Made by a program: the position numbers and the translations under genes | Assembly (NCBI GenBank): GCA_035578175.1 | Contig: JAQMRL010000006.1 | Location: 62,412,501-62,476,500, forward strand | Direction of reading: 5' to 3' | Length of the DNA stretch: 64,000 nt | Source of the DNA: Catonia carolina | Lineage: Eukaryota; Arthropoda; Insecta; Hemiptera; Achilidae | In this document: positions 20,561 through 30,975 of the stretch, piece after piece | How the letters are laid out: each line of letters begins with the position of its first letter | How positions within the stretch are numbered: the stretch's first letter is position 1 | The notes under the pieces: model-generated | Told to the model about the DNA's origin: nothing | What the model saw: only the letters and a program-made list of their open reading frames with translations | Databases searched by the model: none

Positions 20561-21440
20561 TTTTTCATCTCATATCAACATCTTAAATTACATCATACAA
20601 CCTAAAATTGACCTTATACGAGAAAAAAATAAGCCTAATAAAAAGTTATTGAAATGAAACAAAATTATACGTGGGTGAATTCAGGACGGCCAGCTAATCT
20701 CAGTATAAAATAATGTAAAATGTGACAAGGAATAATAAATTAAAATTATAAACTTAGTAAAATAAACAGGTATTAGAATGTGAAGGGTGTAAATAAAACG
20801 AGTGGTTTAGAGAATAGTTAAGAGAAGTAGGGTTATGGTAACCTTTTGTTCCGGAATAGAACCCGCTGATCCGATACTGCTCGAGTGTTCCGTTGTTAAA
20901 GGCAATGAATATAGTACAGTGAGTTACCAACAGAAGTACAAATCAAGGGTTTGGGTTAGAGAGGTGTGGATATACAGTAGCCTTAACTCTCTCAAATACA
21001 ACAGTTTGAACAATAGCATTTGTACGACACACTACTACACATGTTGAGAGAATTACATAGAATTGTTAGGTACTCCATTTGCAACATAGAGAATGTTAAC
21101 AGTCATCATAATACCGGACTGTATACACGTTCGCTTGCATATATGCATACAAGTACGGCAATTCATTATCTTGTAGATATGTATGTATGTATGTATGTGT
21201 GTACACATATACCACTGAATAGATTACTGAATTATCAAATGCAAACATCAAATATCTAATCACAAGACGATTTACATCGTTATTATATTATTAACAGAAT
21301 TTAAACTATATATTATAACTCAAATAGTAATAACTTTCATTGTATAAACAAGCTGATAATACAAATCCATAAACTTAACAAATATCTGAATCTCTCTCTG
21401 CAAAGCATTGCAATAATATAAGAACAAATCAAAAAAATCT
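20561..21440. other. No gene seen, one tetranucleotide run
   Basis: A (GTAT)n run lies at about 21180-21200. Short open frames at 20835 and 21020 have no motif and are treated as chance. Confidence 0.5.
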
Positions 21441-22230
21441 GGTGTGAAACACTCACACAACTTTCTCTTGCCAATGCAAATGATTAATAATAAACCTAAC
21501 ATTATTAATAAAATATTAGAAATAAACAAAAACTAACCTCAAAAACATAACCTTATTTTAATCACGAGTGAATGACGCAAAATGACAATCGAACTCAGTT
21601 TGGCTTAAAAATACGGAAAATCACGCTTTCACGCTAAACTAGGCTCTGTAGAGAAAAATACACTAAACAAAAGTTGTAGATCTTTTAATTTTCTATAACT
21701 TTTATTATATACACTTTTGTCGTAAAATGCATACTAAGACCGAAATGTTAAAAAAAATCGATTTTTCTCACGTTTTCGTGAGAAAAAAAACAGAAAATCG
21801 CAAATTACCGCTAAACTAAGCGTTATACAAAAAAATGTTTGAAACAGAAGTTGTAGGTTTTTAAATTTTCTACAACTTTTATTATATAAGTTTTTGCGCT
21901 GAAATTTATATTAAAGCCGTAATCTTAAAAAAACAACGTTTTTACGTGAAAACAGCCTCACCCAGAATTTCAGCAAACATGGCGCCTACCCTATCTTGTA
22001 GAGAATAAAAATTTAAGTAAAATAGGCGATTTTAAAAGAAATCGTAGGACCAGTTTTTGAGAAAATCGCAAAAAACTGAAAAATTATACGAATAAACTAC
22101 TACTTCCGGTAGACCGATTTTGATGAAAATGTTCGTGTCGCGTCCGGTAGTGGTATGTAACTTAAGTTTCAAGTTTCAAGTTCGTACGATGTTCCGTTCT
22201 TGAGATATTCTGTTCACACACACACACACA

Positions 22231-22269
<39 letters not shown>

Positions 22270-22443
22270 ACAGACACACACACAGACACACACACAGACA
22301 CACACACAGACCAATCGCTAAAAACATGTTTTTTGGGTTCAGGGGGTCTGAAAACGTATAGATCCGGTGAAAACTCGATTTCGAAAAATCGACATGAAAA
22401 CAATACTTTCCTTCCTATATATTCATATAGGCAAGAGAAAGTA
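21441..22443 (+). mobile_element. Family M, full-length MITE-like element
   Basis: About 1.0 kb. The left end has GTGTGAAACACTCACAC followed by ACTTTCTCTTGCC (21460-21472); the right end is GGCAAGAGAAAGT (22431-22443), a 13-bp inverted match. Just inside the right end CTTTCCTTCCTATAT pairs with ATATAGGCAAGAGAAAG to form a hairpin (22406-22442). Two related 180-bp units with AGTTGTAG..TTTTAATTTTCT and ACAACTTTTATTATAT lie at 21660 and 21840. A (CA)n tract sits at 22214-22310. There is no transposase. Partial copies lie at 12145, 23685, 32700, 34508, 50340, 53391, 53790, 58415 and 63400. Confidence 0.7.
22214..22310. repeat. (CA)n microsatellite inside family M
   Basis: CA repeats with regularly spaced CAGA interruptions. 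The same position in other M copies also carries a CA or GT tract. The 75-codon minus-strand frame here is an artefact of the repeat. Confidence 0.9.
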
Positions 22444-22506
22444 AAAATTAGAAATATTGTTAAGAATCTTGCAGATTAAGGCGAATCCAGATATCAATCT
22501 TATGTG

Positions 22507-22765
22507 TTGCTGTTCAGGTCATCAGTCAACAAGCTGGTTTAAACCTCTAGCAGCTTTATTAAGTAAAACGAGAAGTTAGGTGATTTACCATTGCCTTACT
22601 CACTGAGTGAAAAAGCATTCTTATCAGCATCCCAGGCTCTCTGAAAAGCATCTACTTTCCACCCTGCAAATGGCATTTTCACTTTATTCACCACAAGATC
22701 TGGCTCTGTAATGAAATTCATTACTTTCAGAGTAGATAACTCTGACTTATATCCGCGTAAAAAAT
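22507..22765 (-). repeat. Family R, 3' two thirds
   Basis: The reverse complement matches the R core and 3' end (GTCATCAGTCAACAAGCTGG, then CACCCTGCAAATGGCATTTTC and ATGAAATTCATTACTTTCAG). The upstream third is absent beyond about 22765. Confidence 0.75.
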
Positions 22766-23219
22766 AATAAGAACCTGAGTTTGAAGCTGAATTTCAATGA
22801 ATAAATAATAAATAAACAAGTATAATATTGTCAATCAGAAACAGGTTTGTGTAAAAGGTAAGAAACTGCCCTGTCGAGGAACAAATTCAAAGCGTCCGTC
22901 ACAACCTGGCAACGTAGGAACAATATTTTCCACTCCTGCATGGTCTACAATTTTAAAAATTAATTCCAAATGACTCACTCGCTCGGCTATGGGACATTAG
23001 TTCGTCTGATACCTACACTAACAATGCGGTTTTCCCATACCAGCTCATGGGGTTTACCTTACTTCTGGAAGTTACTGTAATTAAGAATTACGATAACTTC
23101 CATTGTTCATTTATTTGTACTCTACAATTGTACACAGTCTTATATAAAAGTATATTAAAAAATAATTTTAATTGTCGTAGTATAGTTAAAGCAATAAAAA
23201 GGGTTATTGTATGAAATAA
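22766..23219. other. No gene seen
   Basis: No recognisable repeat or coding motif. A modestly GC-richer patch at 22860-23060 carries no open frame of note. Confidence 0.45.
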
Positions 23220-23420
23220 AGGTTTTTTGTTGGTTTAACGTCTGACTGTTCTGCAATTACTGCTAATGCAGGCGGTGACAGATGAAATGACTTTTTTGTA
23301 ACATATGAAAATATGCCGTGCCTCAATAGGATTCGAACCCAAGACCGCATGATGAGAGGCGAGCAAATAAAGGTGTACAACATCCATCAGGCTATTCCGC
23401 TCATTGTCATTTTCGGCTCA
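23220..23420 (-). repeat. SINE family A copy
   Basis: The minus strand has a tRNA head around 23400-23335 with box B GGGTTCGAATCC, preceded by CTCATCATGCGGTCTT, then CATATTTTCATATGTTAC and CACCGCCTGCATTAGC. It matches 31829-32015 and 46357-46512. Confidence 0.75.
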
Positions 23421-23684
23421 TTGTGAACAAAATTTCTGTTTTTAATTTTTTAGAAATATAATATTTTTAGGGGGTGTAGAAACAAAGAGGATAGAAGCTT
23501 CTTAAATGCGGTGTAAAAGGTAAACGTTAAAGATTAAGTGGATGGACAAAATAAGTATTTCAGAAATGTGTGACGAGTGGATGAAGAATTATATGGAAAC
23601 TTCTCACGAAAAAAATGGATAGGCTAGTAGGCTATATCGTACGACATCCAGGTATTGCCCTATTAATAATGGAAGGTGCCATGC
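23421..23684. other. No gene seen
   Basis: AT-rich. No feature recognised. Confidence 0.4.
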
Positions 23685-23855
23685 AATTCCGGTGAAAACT
23701 CGAGTTTGTAAAGTTAACATGAAAACATTACTTTCCTTCCTTATGTAATAAAATAATATAGAACAAAAACAAAACAACAACAATAGAACAATATAGAACT
23801 TTATATGTTAACTATATAGAAAAATATAGGGCAAGAAAAAGTAAGAATGAATGAA
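23685..23855 (+). repeat. Family M, right-end fragment
   Basis: CCGGTGAAAACTCGAGTTTG, then AACATGAAAACATTACTTTC and CTTCCTTATG, matches the family M right end. The terminal GGGCAAGAAAAAGTAAG follows about 95 bases later, after an insertion of A-rich sequence between the hairpin arms. An (AATG)n run follows at 23847-23862. Confidence 0.6.
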
Positions 23856-23885
23856 TGAATATTGTAGTACACAATTGGGCTCGTT

Positions 23886-24330
23886 TTTTTGTTTTTTTTT
23901 TGAAGAAGTTTAAAGACATAAAAAGGGGTGGAAAAGACATAAATAAGTTCATTTTTTAATTACTTTATTTATATTGCAACTATAACAAGAACAACTAGTA
24001 AAAACGTTCACAACTAAATTACCAAAAAAAATTATAAAAAAATTCAACCTCGTTAATGACTTAGAGGAGGACACCACCCAGCGATAGCCCTCCAGATAAC
24101 GATAAATGTGTTCGTTTAAATTATATTTTTGTGTACGTAATAATGTTACAGTTGCGTTAACGTAACATGTCTCTACTCCATCGGCGTTTCAGTCGTCTTT
24201 GTGCGATTCCTGGTAGGTCCGCAGAATTCATATTGTATACTAAGAGATTATTATGATTTTGAAAATTGTCTCTGAACCTGAAGTACAGTTTAAGTTCATT
24301 AAATTTAATTTCGATAGTTTACACAAGTGT
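23886..24330 (-). pseudogene. Jockey-type LINE, 3' end
   Basis: Minus-strand LINE tail. An imperfect poly(A) shows as T-runs at 23886-23901. The 3' UTR has the block CCACCCAGCGATAGCCCTCC (plus strand, 24072) shared with the copy at 5366. The last codons of ORF2 end at a stop at 24158-24160. The coding end reads HNNLLVYNMNSADLPGIAQ then RRLKRRWSRDMLR, matching the C-terminal RRLKR-x-WSRD motif at 49660, 62400 and, in worn form, 30890. RT itself is absent through 5' truncation. Confidence 0.7.
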
Positions 24331-24782
24331 TATATTAAATTAAGGTAAAGTTTCAAAAGTACCGTAAAAGTGTTGTTAATCATTATACCAAAATTGGAGA
24401 AAAAATTGAATATTGGTTAGACTGAAGCAGGAAATTTCCTTTTTATTATATTATCATACTGTCTAATACATAGGCCTACTATTACGAATTATATTTTAAC
24501 TTAAATTAGTAAGGTAATAACATTAATTATTACGGATATATTGACATAAAGCAATATGAAATTAAAATCACTAATTCACTGAATCAATATCATGTTCTAT
24601 TAGCGTGCTGTATCAATTATTATGTTGCATAATAAGATGCTACTCTGTCAATTACAGCGTGATAAATGGTATGGATAACTATGTTACTTTAGTGAGAGTA
24701 ATGGTGCGTGCTTCGTCTATGTAATCATAGACCATTATCGAAAACGTGATCAGTTTAAATGCTTTCACTATTGACAGTAATA
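24331..24782. other. AT-rich stretch, no gene seen
   Basis: No motif recognised. Confidence 0.5.
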
Positions 24783-24784
24783 TT

Positions 24785-24819
<35 letters not shown>

Positions 24820-24830
24820 ATTTATTTCCC
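24783..24830. repeat. (AAT)n microsatellite
   Basis: About 14 AAT units with one interruption, next to the family R copy. Confidence 0.9.
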
Positions 24831-25073
24831 TTTTAACATATAAACATGTGTTGTTCTTTAAGTCATCAGCTGAAAAACTGGTTTGAACGTCTAGAGCAGT
24901 GGCTCCCATCATGGGGGCGATCGACCCTGGTGGGCGATTTGGGTTCGCAGGGGGGTGATAAATTTGTGGGGGGCGATAGGGGGGCGATGAGTATTCAAAG
25001 ACTGAAAAATAAAACTGTACTAAAGGGTAGAATTTTTACTGTCGCGGATACATGTTTTTTTTACAAACAAATA

Positions 25074-26004
25074 TAGGGTGATTCAAAAAGAGCGCCGGTT
25101 TTGATATATCAAATTAAGAGATTTATTTTATTGAAAAACTGAAAATAAATACATCAACAAGTTCATCTTACCTTCCGATTTCATGTATGGAAAATGATGT
25201 CATGCATGTGTCCTCCTCTACTGCGCTGGCACGCATCAACTCTGTCCATGAAATTGGATATTACTGCACGACAAGTTTCGGCTTCCATTTGCCCGATAAC
25301 CCGTCGAATTTCCTCCTTCAAGTCATTGATGTTTCGGGGTTTATTGGTATACACCAATGACTTCAGATGACCCCAAAGATGAAAGTCACAAGGCGTCAAG
25401 TCACACGACCTTGGTGGCCATTGATGGTCGGAATTACGAGAAATGATACGATCCTGGAACTGCTCACGGAGCAACAACATTTTATACGGGTGATATTGGA
25501 GATCGTACCGAAGAATTCTTCGTACAGAAGAACATCGTAAACCCAATTGTTGAGAACGGCGACGTATTGATTTTTCTGGGCTAACAGCCACACTGTCACG
25601 AACCAACGCAACGTTCTGCTCAGTTCGGCCAGAACGACGACGTCCAGAACTTTTAAGGTCGACTGTTGAACCCGTCTCAAAAAACTTTTTCATGAGCCTG
25701 CGAACTGTTGATTCATTCGGTGCTTCATTACGTCCTAGAGTACCGCGAAGTCGCCTGACAGTAGCCGCATAACTCTCTCCACTCTGGTAAAATGTTTTGA
25801 CGATTAACACTCGTTGCGCAATAGTAAACTTCTCCCTGGTTAGACACAGACTGCGAGAGTACTACACTGCGAACAAGAGAAACTACAACTGAATCGTCAA
25901 TCGGAATGTTCTCCGAAATAGAAATGAGGTCTAACAATGTTGCCAACCGATAAACAAAAATTTACCAGCCGTTTAAAAACCGGCGCTCTTTTTGAATCAC
26001 CCGT
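25074..26004 (-). mobile_element. Tc1/mariner derivative, copy A (internally deleted)
   Basis: 931 bp with inverted ends GGGTGATTCAAAAAGAGCGC at both termini (about 27 bp in all) and TA on each side (25072-25073 and 26005-26006). The outermost two bases differ between ends: TA at the transposase 3' side, AC at the 5' side. It shares its ends, layout and most of its internal deletion with copy B at 51370-52326. It lies inside a hAT element. Confidence 0.9.
25181..25837 (-). pseudogene. Tc1/mariner-superfamily transposase, catalytic core deleted
   Basis: The open frame at 25181-25810 (210 codons; by comparison with copy B the natural start lies a few codons upstream, at an ancestral MEKF now lost) encodes a paired-type helix-turn-helix region: LIVKTFYQSGESYAATVRRL, NESTVRRLMKKFFETG and the GRRRSGRT hook. 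It then passes from HPYKMLLLREQ directly to FQDRIISRNSDHQWPPRS and DLTPCDFHLWG. In family members roughly 120-150 residues lie between those points, with the first two catalytic Asp residues. Only the third, in PCDFHLWG, remains. The frame is kept open across the deletion, so a DNA-binding but inactive protein is conceivable, though nothing shows that it is made. Confidence 0.85.
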
Positions 26005-26401
26005 TAGTTTAGTTTTTTACAAACAAATAAACTGAACTCTTTGTTGTCATTTTCTATGGTCGAGCTCCTACACATGAGATGAAGAATTCTGGACACAACT
26101 GCTTTGGCTGATTATTTATTGTGAACAATAATAAATCTTTTTTACAGAATAACATACTTTACTATTTATCAACACATTAGGCCTACTTCACACTAAATTA
26201 GGTATACGATGCTAAGAGAAGGGGCGATAGGTGTAAGCCATTCTTCAAAAAGGGGCGATGGCCCATAAAAGAATGGAAACCACTGGTCTAGAGGCTTTAT
26301 GAAGTAAAACGAAAAATGTCGTGATTTACCAGTGCCTTCCTTACTGGGTGGAAAAGTAGGCCTTAGCATGAATGCCAAGCCCTCTGAAAAGAATCTACTT
26401 A

Positions 26402-26840
26402 TCTATGTAAATAAAATTGTGATTTTGTCTGTAAAACTTTTCAAAACGCCCCAAATTTTGTTTTTACGCCAGATTGTAAACACCGAAAATAAGTTCAGCT
26501 GATTTTTTTTCTGTTTGTATGTTACGGCATCACGCAAGAACCGCTGAACCAAATTCAATGAATTTCGGTATCTAGGTTCTGGACACAATCGAAATGAAAA
26601 TGGGCTATAAATTTTTGTAATATAACGAAGAGATGGGGAAGTTAAGAGGGAGGTGTAACCAAAAAACTACGTTGTCTCAGTTAAAAGTCAATGTATCAAA
26701 AAATGTTATATAATCGAAATTACGAAACGTTCAAAGACAAATAAGTTTGATGATGTAAAGTTTTTCATTTTCAAATGCCTGAATAACAACTTTTAGTGCA
26801 TAAAACTGTTGTGTACTCAGTACTAGAAAATCCTTCTTTT
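26402..26840 (+). mobile_element. Helitron-like 5' end
   Basis: TCTATGTAAATAAAATTGTG starts right after an A, as expected for Helitron insertion between A and T. It is followed by TTTTGTCTGT, GTTACGGCATCACGCAAGAA and CGCTGAACCAAATTCAATG, a layout typical of insect Helitron-type 5' regions. No 3' CTRR end with hairpin was identified, so the right border is arbitrary. The assignment is from memory of the family's look. Confidence 0.4.
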
Positions 26841-26844
26841 TTTA

Positions 26845-27165
26845 TATCCCTAATTTGTGTACGTTGCAATCTGTTCAATTCAGCACAATAAGCAACCCCA
26901 TGACCCAATGAGATGAGGATGATGTGTATGACGTGTAAATGAGGTGTAGTCTTGTACAGACCCAGGCCGACCATTCCTGAGAGAGTATGGTTAATTGAAA
27001 CCCAACCCTCAAAGTACATCGGTAACCACTGTCTAGTATTCAAATCCGTATAAAAGTAACTACCTTTACTAGGATTCGAACCAGGAACTTTCGTCTCCGA
27101 AAATCAGCTGTTAAACAGCTGATTTTGGCGACGACTTTACCTCTAGACCAACCCGGTGGGTTTGA
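26845..27165 (-). repeat. SINE family C copy
   Basis: The tRNA-like head is at the right (box B rc of GGATTCGAACCAGG at about 27071-27084; box A near 27150-27160, rc of GGTTGGTCTAGAGG). The body carries TACAAGACTACACC, CATCATCCTCATCTCATTGG and GCAACGTACACAAATTAGGG, ending in a short A-rich tail at 26840. This is the best-preserved C copy in the window, about 320 bp. Confidence 0.8.
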
Positions 27166-27859
27166 AAATCCTTAAAAATTGTTTTCTGCATTCTTAATGA
27201 CGGCATTGTGTGAGCGTCATATTATAAAGAGTGTTGCAAAAAGGGCCCTTCAGAATTTATTCTCATTAAGTATCCGTAAAATAAACATCAACTTCAATTA
27301 ATTTAGATAATGATCTACGTTGTTTTGTTGTAAGTAATTAATTTAATTTAATATAGAAACATTATAATCCAATGATATGATTTTAAGTAATAAATAAAAA
27401 TGACACAATAATGTCATTGCGGATAATTGTACCAACGATTTATTGAATGTCTGATAAAATAAACCATTCAATTACACAATAAAATATTAAACTACATTTC
27501 AAAGTTAAAAATAAGTAAAAGAAAATATAATGGTAACAGGGAAAGATAAAATGAGAAACGAAACTGATTAATTTGATAGATTTGAACTGAAAAAAATTAA
27601 TAAAAGGTTTTAGTAAAGGCACAGGTGGAAAGGAAAAGATACTTGCGGTTTACTAAACATAGATTATAAAATAATAGAATAGAGTTAAAAAGGAATCCAA
27701 TTGAAGGTTGCAGATGTTGCGTGTTAGAATACACCGAGTGAACCGTAAGTAAAGTAAGTAAGTAAGTTCATTGCAGATAGATTGACTACTATTGTGCTTT
27801 ATAATACAGTATAATCTATCTAATTCCAAATTCTATAATAAATTATATCTTACTGCTCT
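27166..27859. other. AT-rich stretch, no gene seen
   Basis: A short AAGTAAGTAAGTAAG run lies at about 27747-27768. Nothing else is recognised. Confidence 0.5.
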
Positions 27860-28175
27860 TCTATCTGTCTTTCTTTTCACTACTTTACTCGTATCCTATT
27901 ATTCTTTCTCTTCCCTCCTCTTCACATTTCTCCTTCCTTCCTCTCTTCTTCTTTTTTATTTCCCACCTACCATTCCATGTCCTTTTTCTCCTTCTTTCTC
28001 TTTCTCATACTTCTCTTCCTACTTTTCATCACGATCTTTTTACTCCTCTTTCGGGTAATATAATTTTTCCTTCATTTTCCCTTTCTTTCTCTTACAGTTC
28101 CCTTTTTTCCACCACGTCCTCTTTGTCCTCTTTCTGTTTTTCCCTTGCTCCTCTACATCTTCCTCCCCTAGTAGC
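27860..28175. repeat. Polypyrimidine tract 1
   Basis: C/T-rich on the plus strand for about 300 bases (TTCTTTCTCTTCCCTCCTCT-type sequence). The open frame at 27792-28058 results from the absence of purines in stop codons and is not a gene. Confidence 0.8.
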
Positions 28176-28614
28176 ACACATAACTTACTTATAAATAGGG
28201 TACATGTAACATATTAAGTTTTTTTGATAATCAATGATTAGTATTTAATTATACAAAATTATGTTTATTTAATTAAGAATCATTATGAACATTATTTAAT
28301 TAAATTATCAAATACATTTATTAAATTCTTAATAGTCAAGACGGTGTGTGTACGATACAATGTATTTTTGAACTATTCCATGTTGGAAAGGCTTAGAAGA
28401 ACTATATATTTACGGGATTTAGAAGAATATTTATATAATTTTATATTAAGACGACAGTTGATTATAAAATAACTATATAATTATTAATATTTATTATTAT
28501 TTAACAAACATTCAAATAAATTTCAAGATGTTAAACCAAGAGCTAAGTTTTGTTATTTAATTTTTTGTGTATTTATGTTAATTTTATCGTTATTTTAAAT
28601 ATAGATACTTACTG
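28176..28614. other. AT-rich spacer between polypyrimidine tracts
   Basis: No gene or known repeat seen. Confidence 0.5.
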
Positions 28615-28935
28615 GAATACTACACCCCTCCTCCTTCTTGACCACTTCATTACCTTTATTCTATTCGTCCTCTTCAGCTTCTATCCCTGTTCCATTTTTC
28701 CTTCTCCGCCTCTTCCTTTTACAGATATTCTTCCATCTCTTTCTTTCTGTTTATTCTCTTTGAGTTCCTCTTCTTTTTTCCGGTTTTTCTTCCTCGTTTT
28801 CCATATCATCTTCGTCCTCTTCCTTTATTTTTTTCTTTCTTCTTCTTACTTAGTCTCCTTCTTTCCCGTTTTCTTGTTTCGTGAATTTCTTTTTTCCATT
28901 TTCTTCCTCTTCTTCATCACTTGCTCCACCTACAA
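28615..28935. repeat. Polypyrimidine tract 2
   Basis: Similar composition to tract 1, about 320 bases, rich in CTTCCTCTTC. Both tracts are on the same strand, 440 bases apart. The 149-codon frame across it has a Phe/Leu/Ser/Pro bias typical of pyrimidine tracts. Confidence 0.8.
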
Positions 28936-30824
28936 CAAAGCAGTGGAAAAGAAAAGCTACATTTCAGCAAACTATGTGTGCATTGTCGCTCCTCCCTAGT
29001 GTGCTACGTGTGCAGTATATAACATTATTCTGATTTGAAAATATAAGCGAAGTACCTCTTATGGTTTAACTCATAAATAAAGTGTTTTTCGTTTACAAGT
29101 ATAAATTATTTGTCATATTATAAAAATATGATGCCTTTTTTTAAACCGTTATTATTTTTTATCATTTGAAGCAACCATATTAATCGTTCCGTTTCTCATA
29201 ACATCTGTTTCAGTTACCATCACTAATAATAAAAATTGAAGTCTTAATTTCCATTGAAAAAGAAAATAAACTGAATCACAAAAATTTATGAAAGAAAGGA
29301 AGAAACATGAGAATGAAAAATTAAGAAGTTTAAAGAAAGAAATAAGCTACATAAATGTAACCCCCTAGAGGTTGGAATAAAAAATGTGAATTATAACAAA
29401 ATAGAAACGAAAAATAAATTAAACCCACAAAACAAATAACTTACAACAAAAAAAAACTAAAATTTAATTCGTATTAGAAATTCAAATTAAATTATCCATA
29501 AACCAACAACTGAAACAATAGTTATTACAACTGTAAAATACTGGTAATTATGAAAACGTGGCAACTTTTGAATAGTTTTTTTGTTTGTTTTACTCCCAAG
29601 TAAGGTTAACAACGACACGTTTTTAATAGTTAGCCATAAAATATTAATAACAGTTATTTTTTATTTTGTTGGTCTATTCTTCTGTTTACAATTCCAGGTC
29701 AGGTTTCAGCAATAGTAATGATAATATGAGTAACAATATTGCACGGTTAGAGGAATAGTAATATTGCACGTGTTATAATTTCATACTACATTTTATATTC
29801 TATGGGGGATTAAACATGAATATTACTGGTTCAGTAGTTTGTCCAAAACAAAAATTTTACGTGTATTAGTTCTATTATTGAGTATATTATGTCCAGATGG
29901 TTATCCTGTATTACTAAGTAAATATTCCTTTGTATTTTCATGAATGACCACGAAGTTACGTGCTTCATATTACATTAGTTTTACATATTACTATACAGAT
30001 ATATTTTTGTAATTTTCAAATTTTAATTCCTTCTGATTTATTTCAAAACAATTGTATTTGATTGAAAAATTTAGTTTTATTAAAAGGAAAAATTAATAAT
30101 AAAGTGGAAGAAATTAATTTTTATTTTATTAAGAAATTTTCAACATTAAAATATGTTCATTTAAAGTTCGAGAAGAATCTAAGTAAAATAGATTGTGAGT
30201 AACCTAGCATCTAAATTTAAAAAAAAGAACATTAATCATAAATAACAGTAAAGAGCTAAACTAATTATCACATTACGTGTATAACGTCTTTGTATTAAGT
30301 CTTTGATATTTGAGTGGATTATTTAGTAAATTCAGAGCCAGATAATTAAGATGCTGGTTGAGCTTCTATTGGTAATGTTGTTGAACAAAAAATTTATTCT
30401 TTATTTGTATTGACTTGTAAGTCATGATGTTTGTATTTATTACTTATGTACACCAAGGCATATGTCCATGTCTTATTGCTTTTCACTGGAATCTTTCTGA
30501 ACTGTCAATATTTGACTTGCTTACTCCTAAAACTGTGGGCCTAATCCATACGTCCAAACATGTTAAGTATGGGTTCATAAACTATAATTTTATTTTCTAT
30601 AGAGCTCTGACTTTCTTTCAAGCAACCACCTTATTGAGTTGAACTTTTAAATTCAATTTTAGGAAATTAATGTAAACATAAGAGGTTTTTAGAGTTATAA
30701 AAACTTCTGTATGAGCTATTTTAAGGATATTTAGCCTACGTACAATTGGCCAGACAAATTTATTCTTTGTTAGGTAGTATTCAGTTCTTTTTTTGGAAAT
30801 TAATTTTTTTTAAATTTCACTTTT
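28936..30824. other. Long AT-rich stretch, no gene seen
   Basis: Nearly 1.9 kb without a recognisable repeat or coding motif on either strand. The 72-codon frame at 30424 has no family signature. Confidence 0.45.
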
Positions 30825-30975
30825 CTCTCAAAAACAATTGGACACAAAAACCCCAACGTTCGTTCGATCTCATCAAATACCCTTCCTGTCGTCAGGCGCC
30901 GGAAAAGAAAATGGAATAGTGATCTACTACAACCACCATAAGATAAAACAAAGAACTCATTCGTAAACACTCCCA
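30825..30975 (+). pseudogene. Jockey-type LINE C-terminus, short relic
   Basis: The plus-strand frame reads HKNPNVRSISSNTLPVV and then RRRRKRKWNSDLL before a stop. It aligns with the HPN-x-LA...RRLKR-x-WSRD-x-L C-terminal pattern at 62330-62435 and 24160-24230. Only about 35 codons survive. Confidence 0.5.

Larger units (their letters stand above)
24897..26285. mobile_element. Non-autonomous hAT element
   Basis: Starts CAGTGGCTCCCATCAT and ends ATGGAAACCACTG, giving imperfect inverted ends of the CAGTGG type known for hAT elements. An exact 8-bp target-site duplication GTCTAGAG flanks it (24889-24896 and 26286-26293). It is 1389 bp long, of which 931 bp is a nested Tc1/mariner derivative. 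The remaining 458 bp is non-coding, with G-rich GGGGGCGAT repeats near both ends. There is no transposase. Confidence 0.85.
24848..26400 (-). repeat. Family R copy split by a hAT element
   Basis: The R sequence is at 24848-24896 and resumes at 26286-26400. Removing the hAT and one copy of its 8-bp duplication rejoins GAACGTCTAGAG to GCTTTATGAAGTAAAACG, as in uninterrupted R copies. The copy ends at 26400, where a Helitron-like 5' end begins. Confidence 0.8.

Noticed and set aside
25396..25946. Extra open frames overlapping the Tc1/mariner transposases (also at 51428-51646 and 51694-51933)
   Set aside because: They are alternative frames of the transposase gene and repeat identically in both copies.
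27792..28999. Long open frames of 88 and 149 codons rich in Phe, Leu, Ser and Pro
   Set aside because: They lie in polypyrimidine tracts, where stop codons are rare by composition. No motif, and no plausible start or gene structure.
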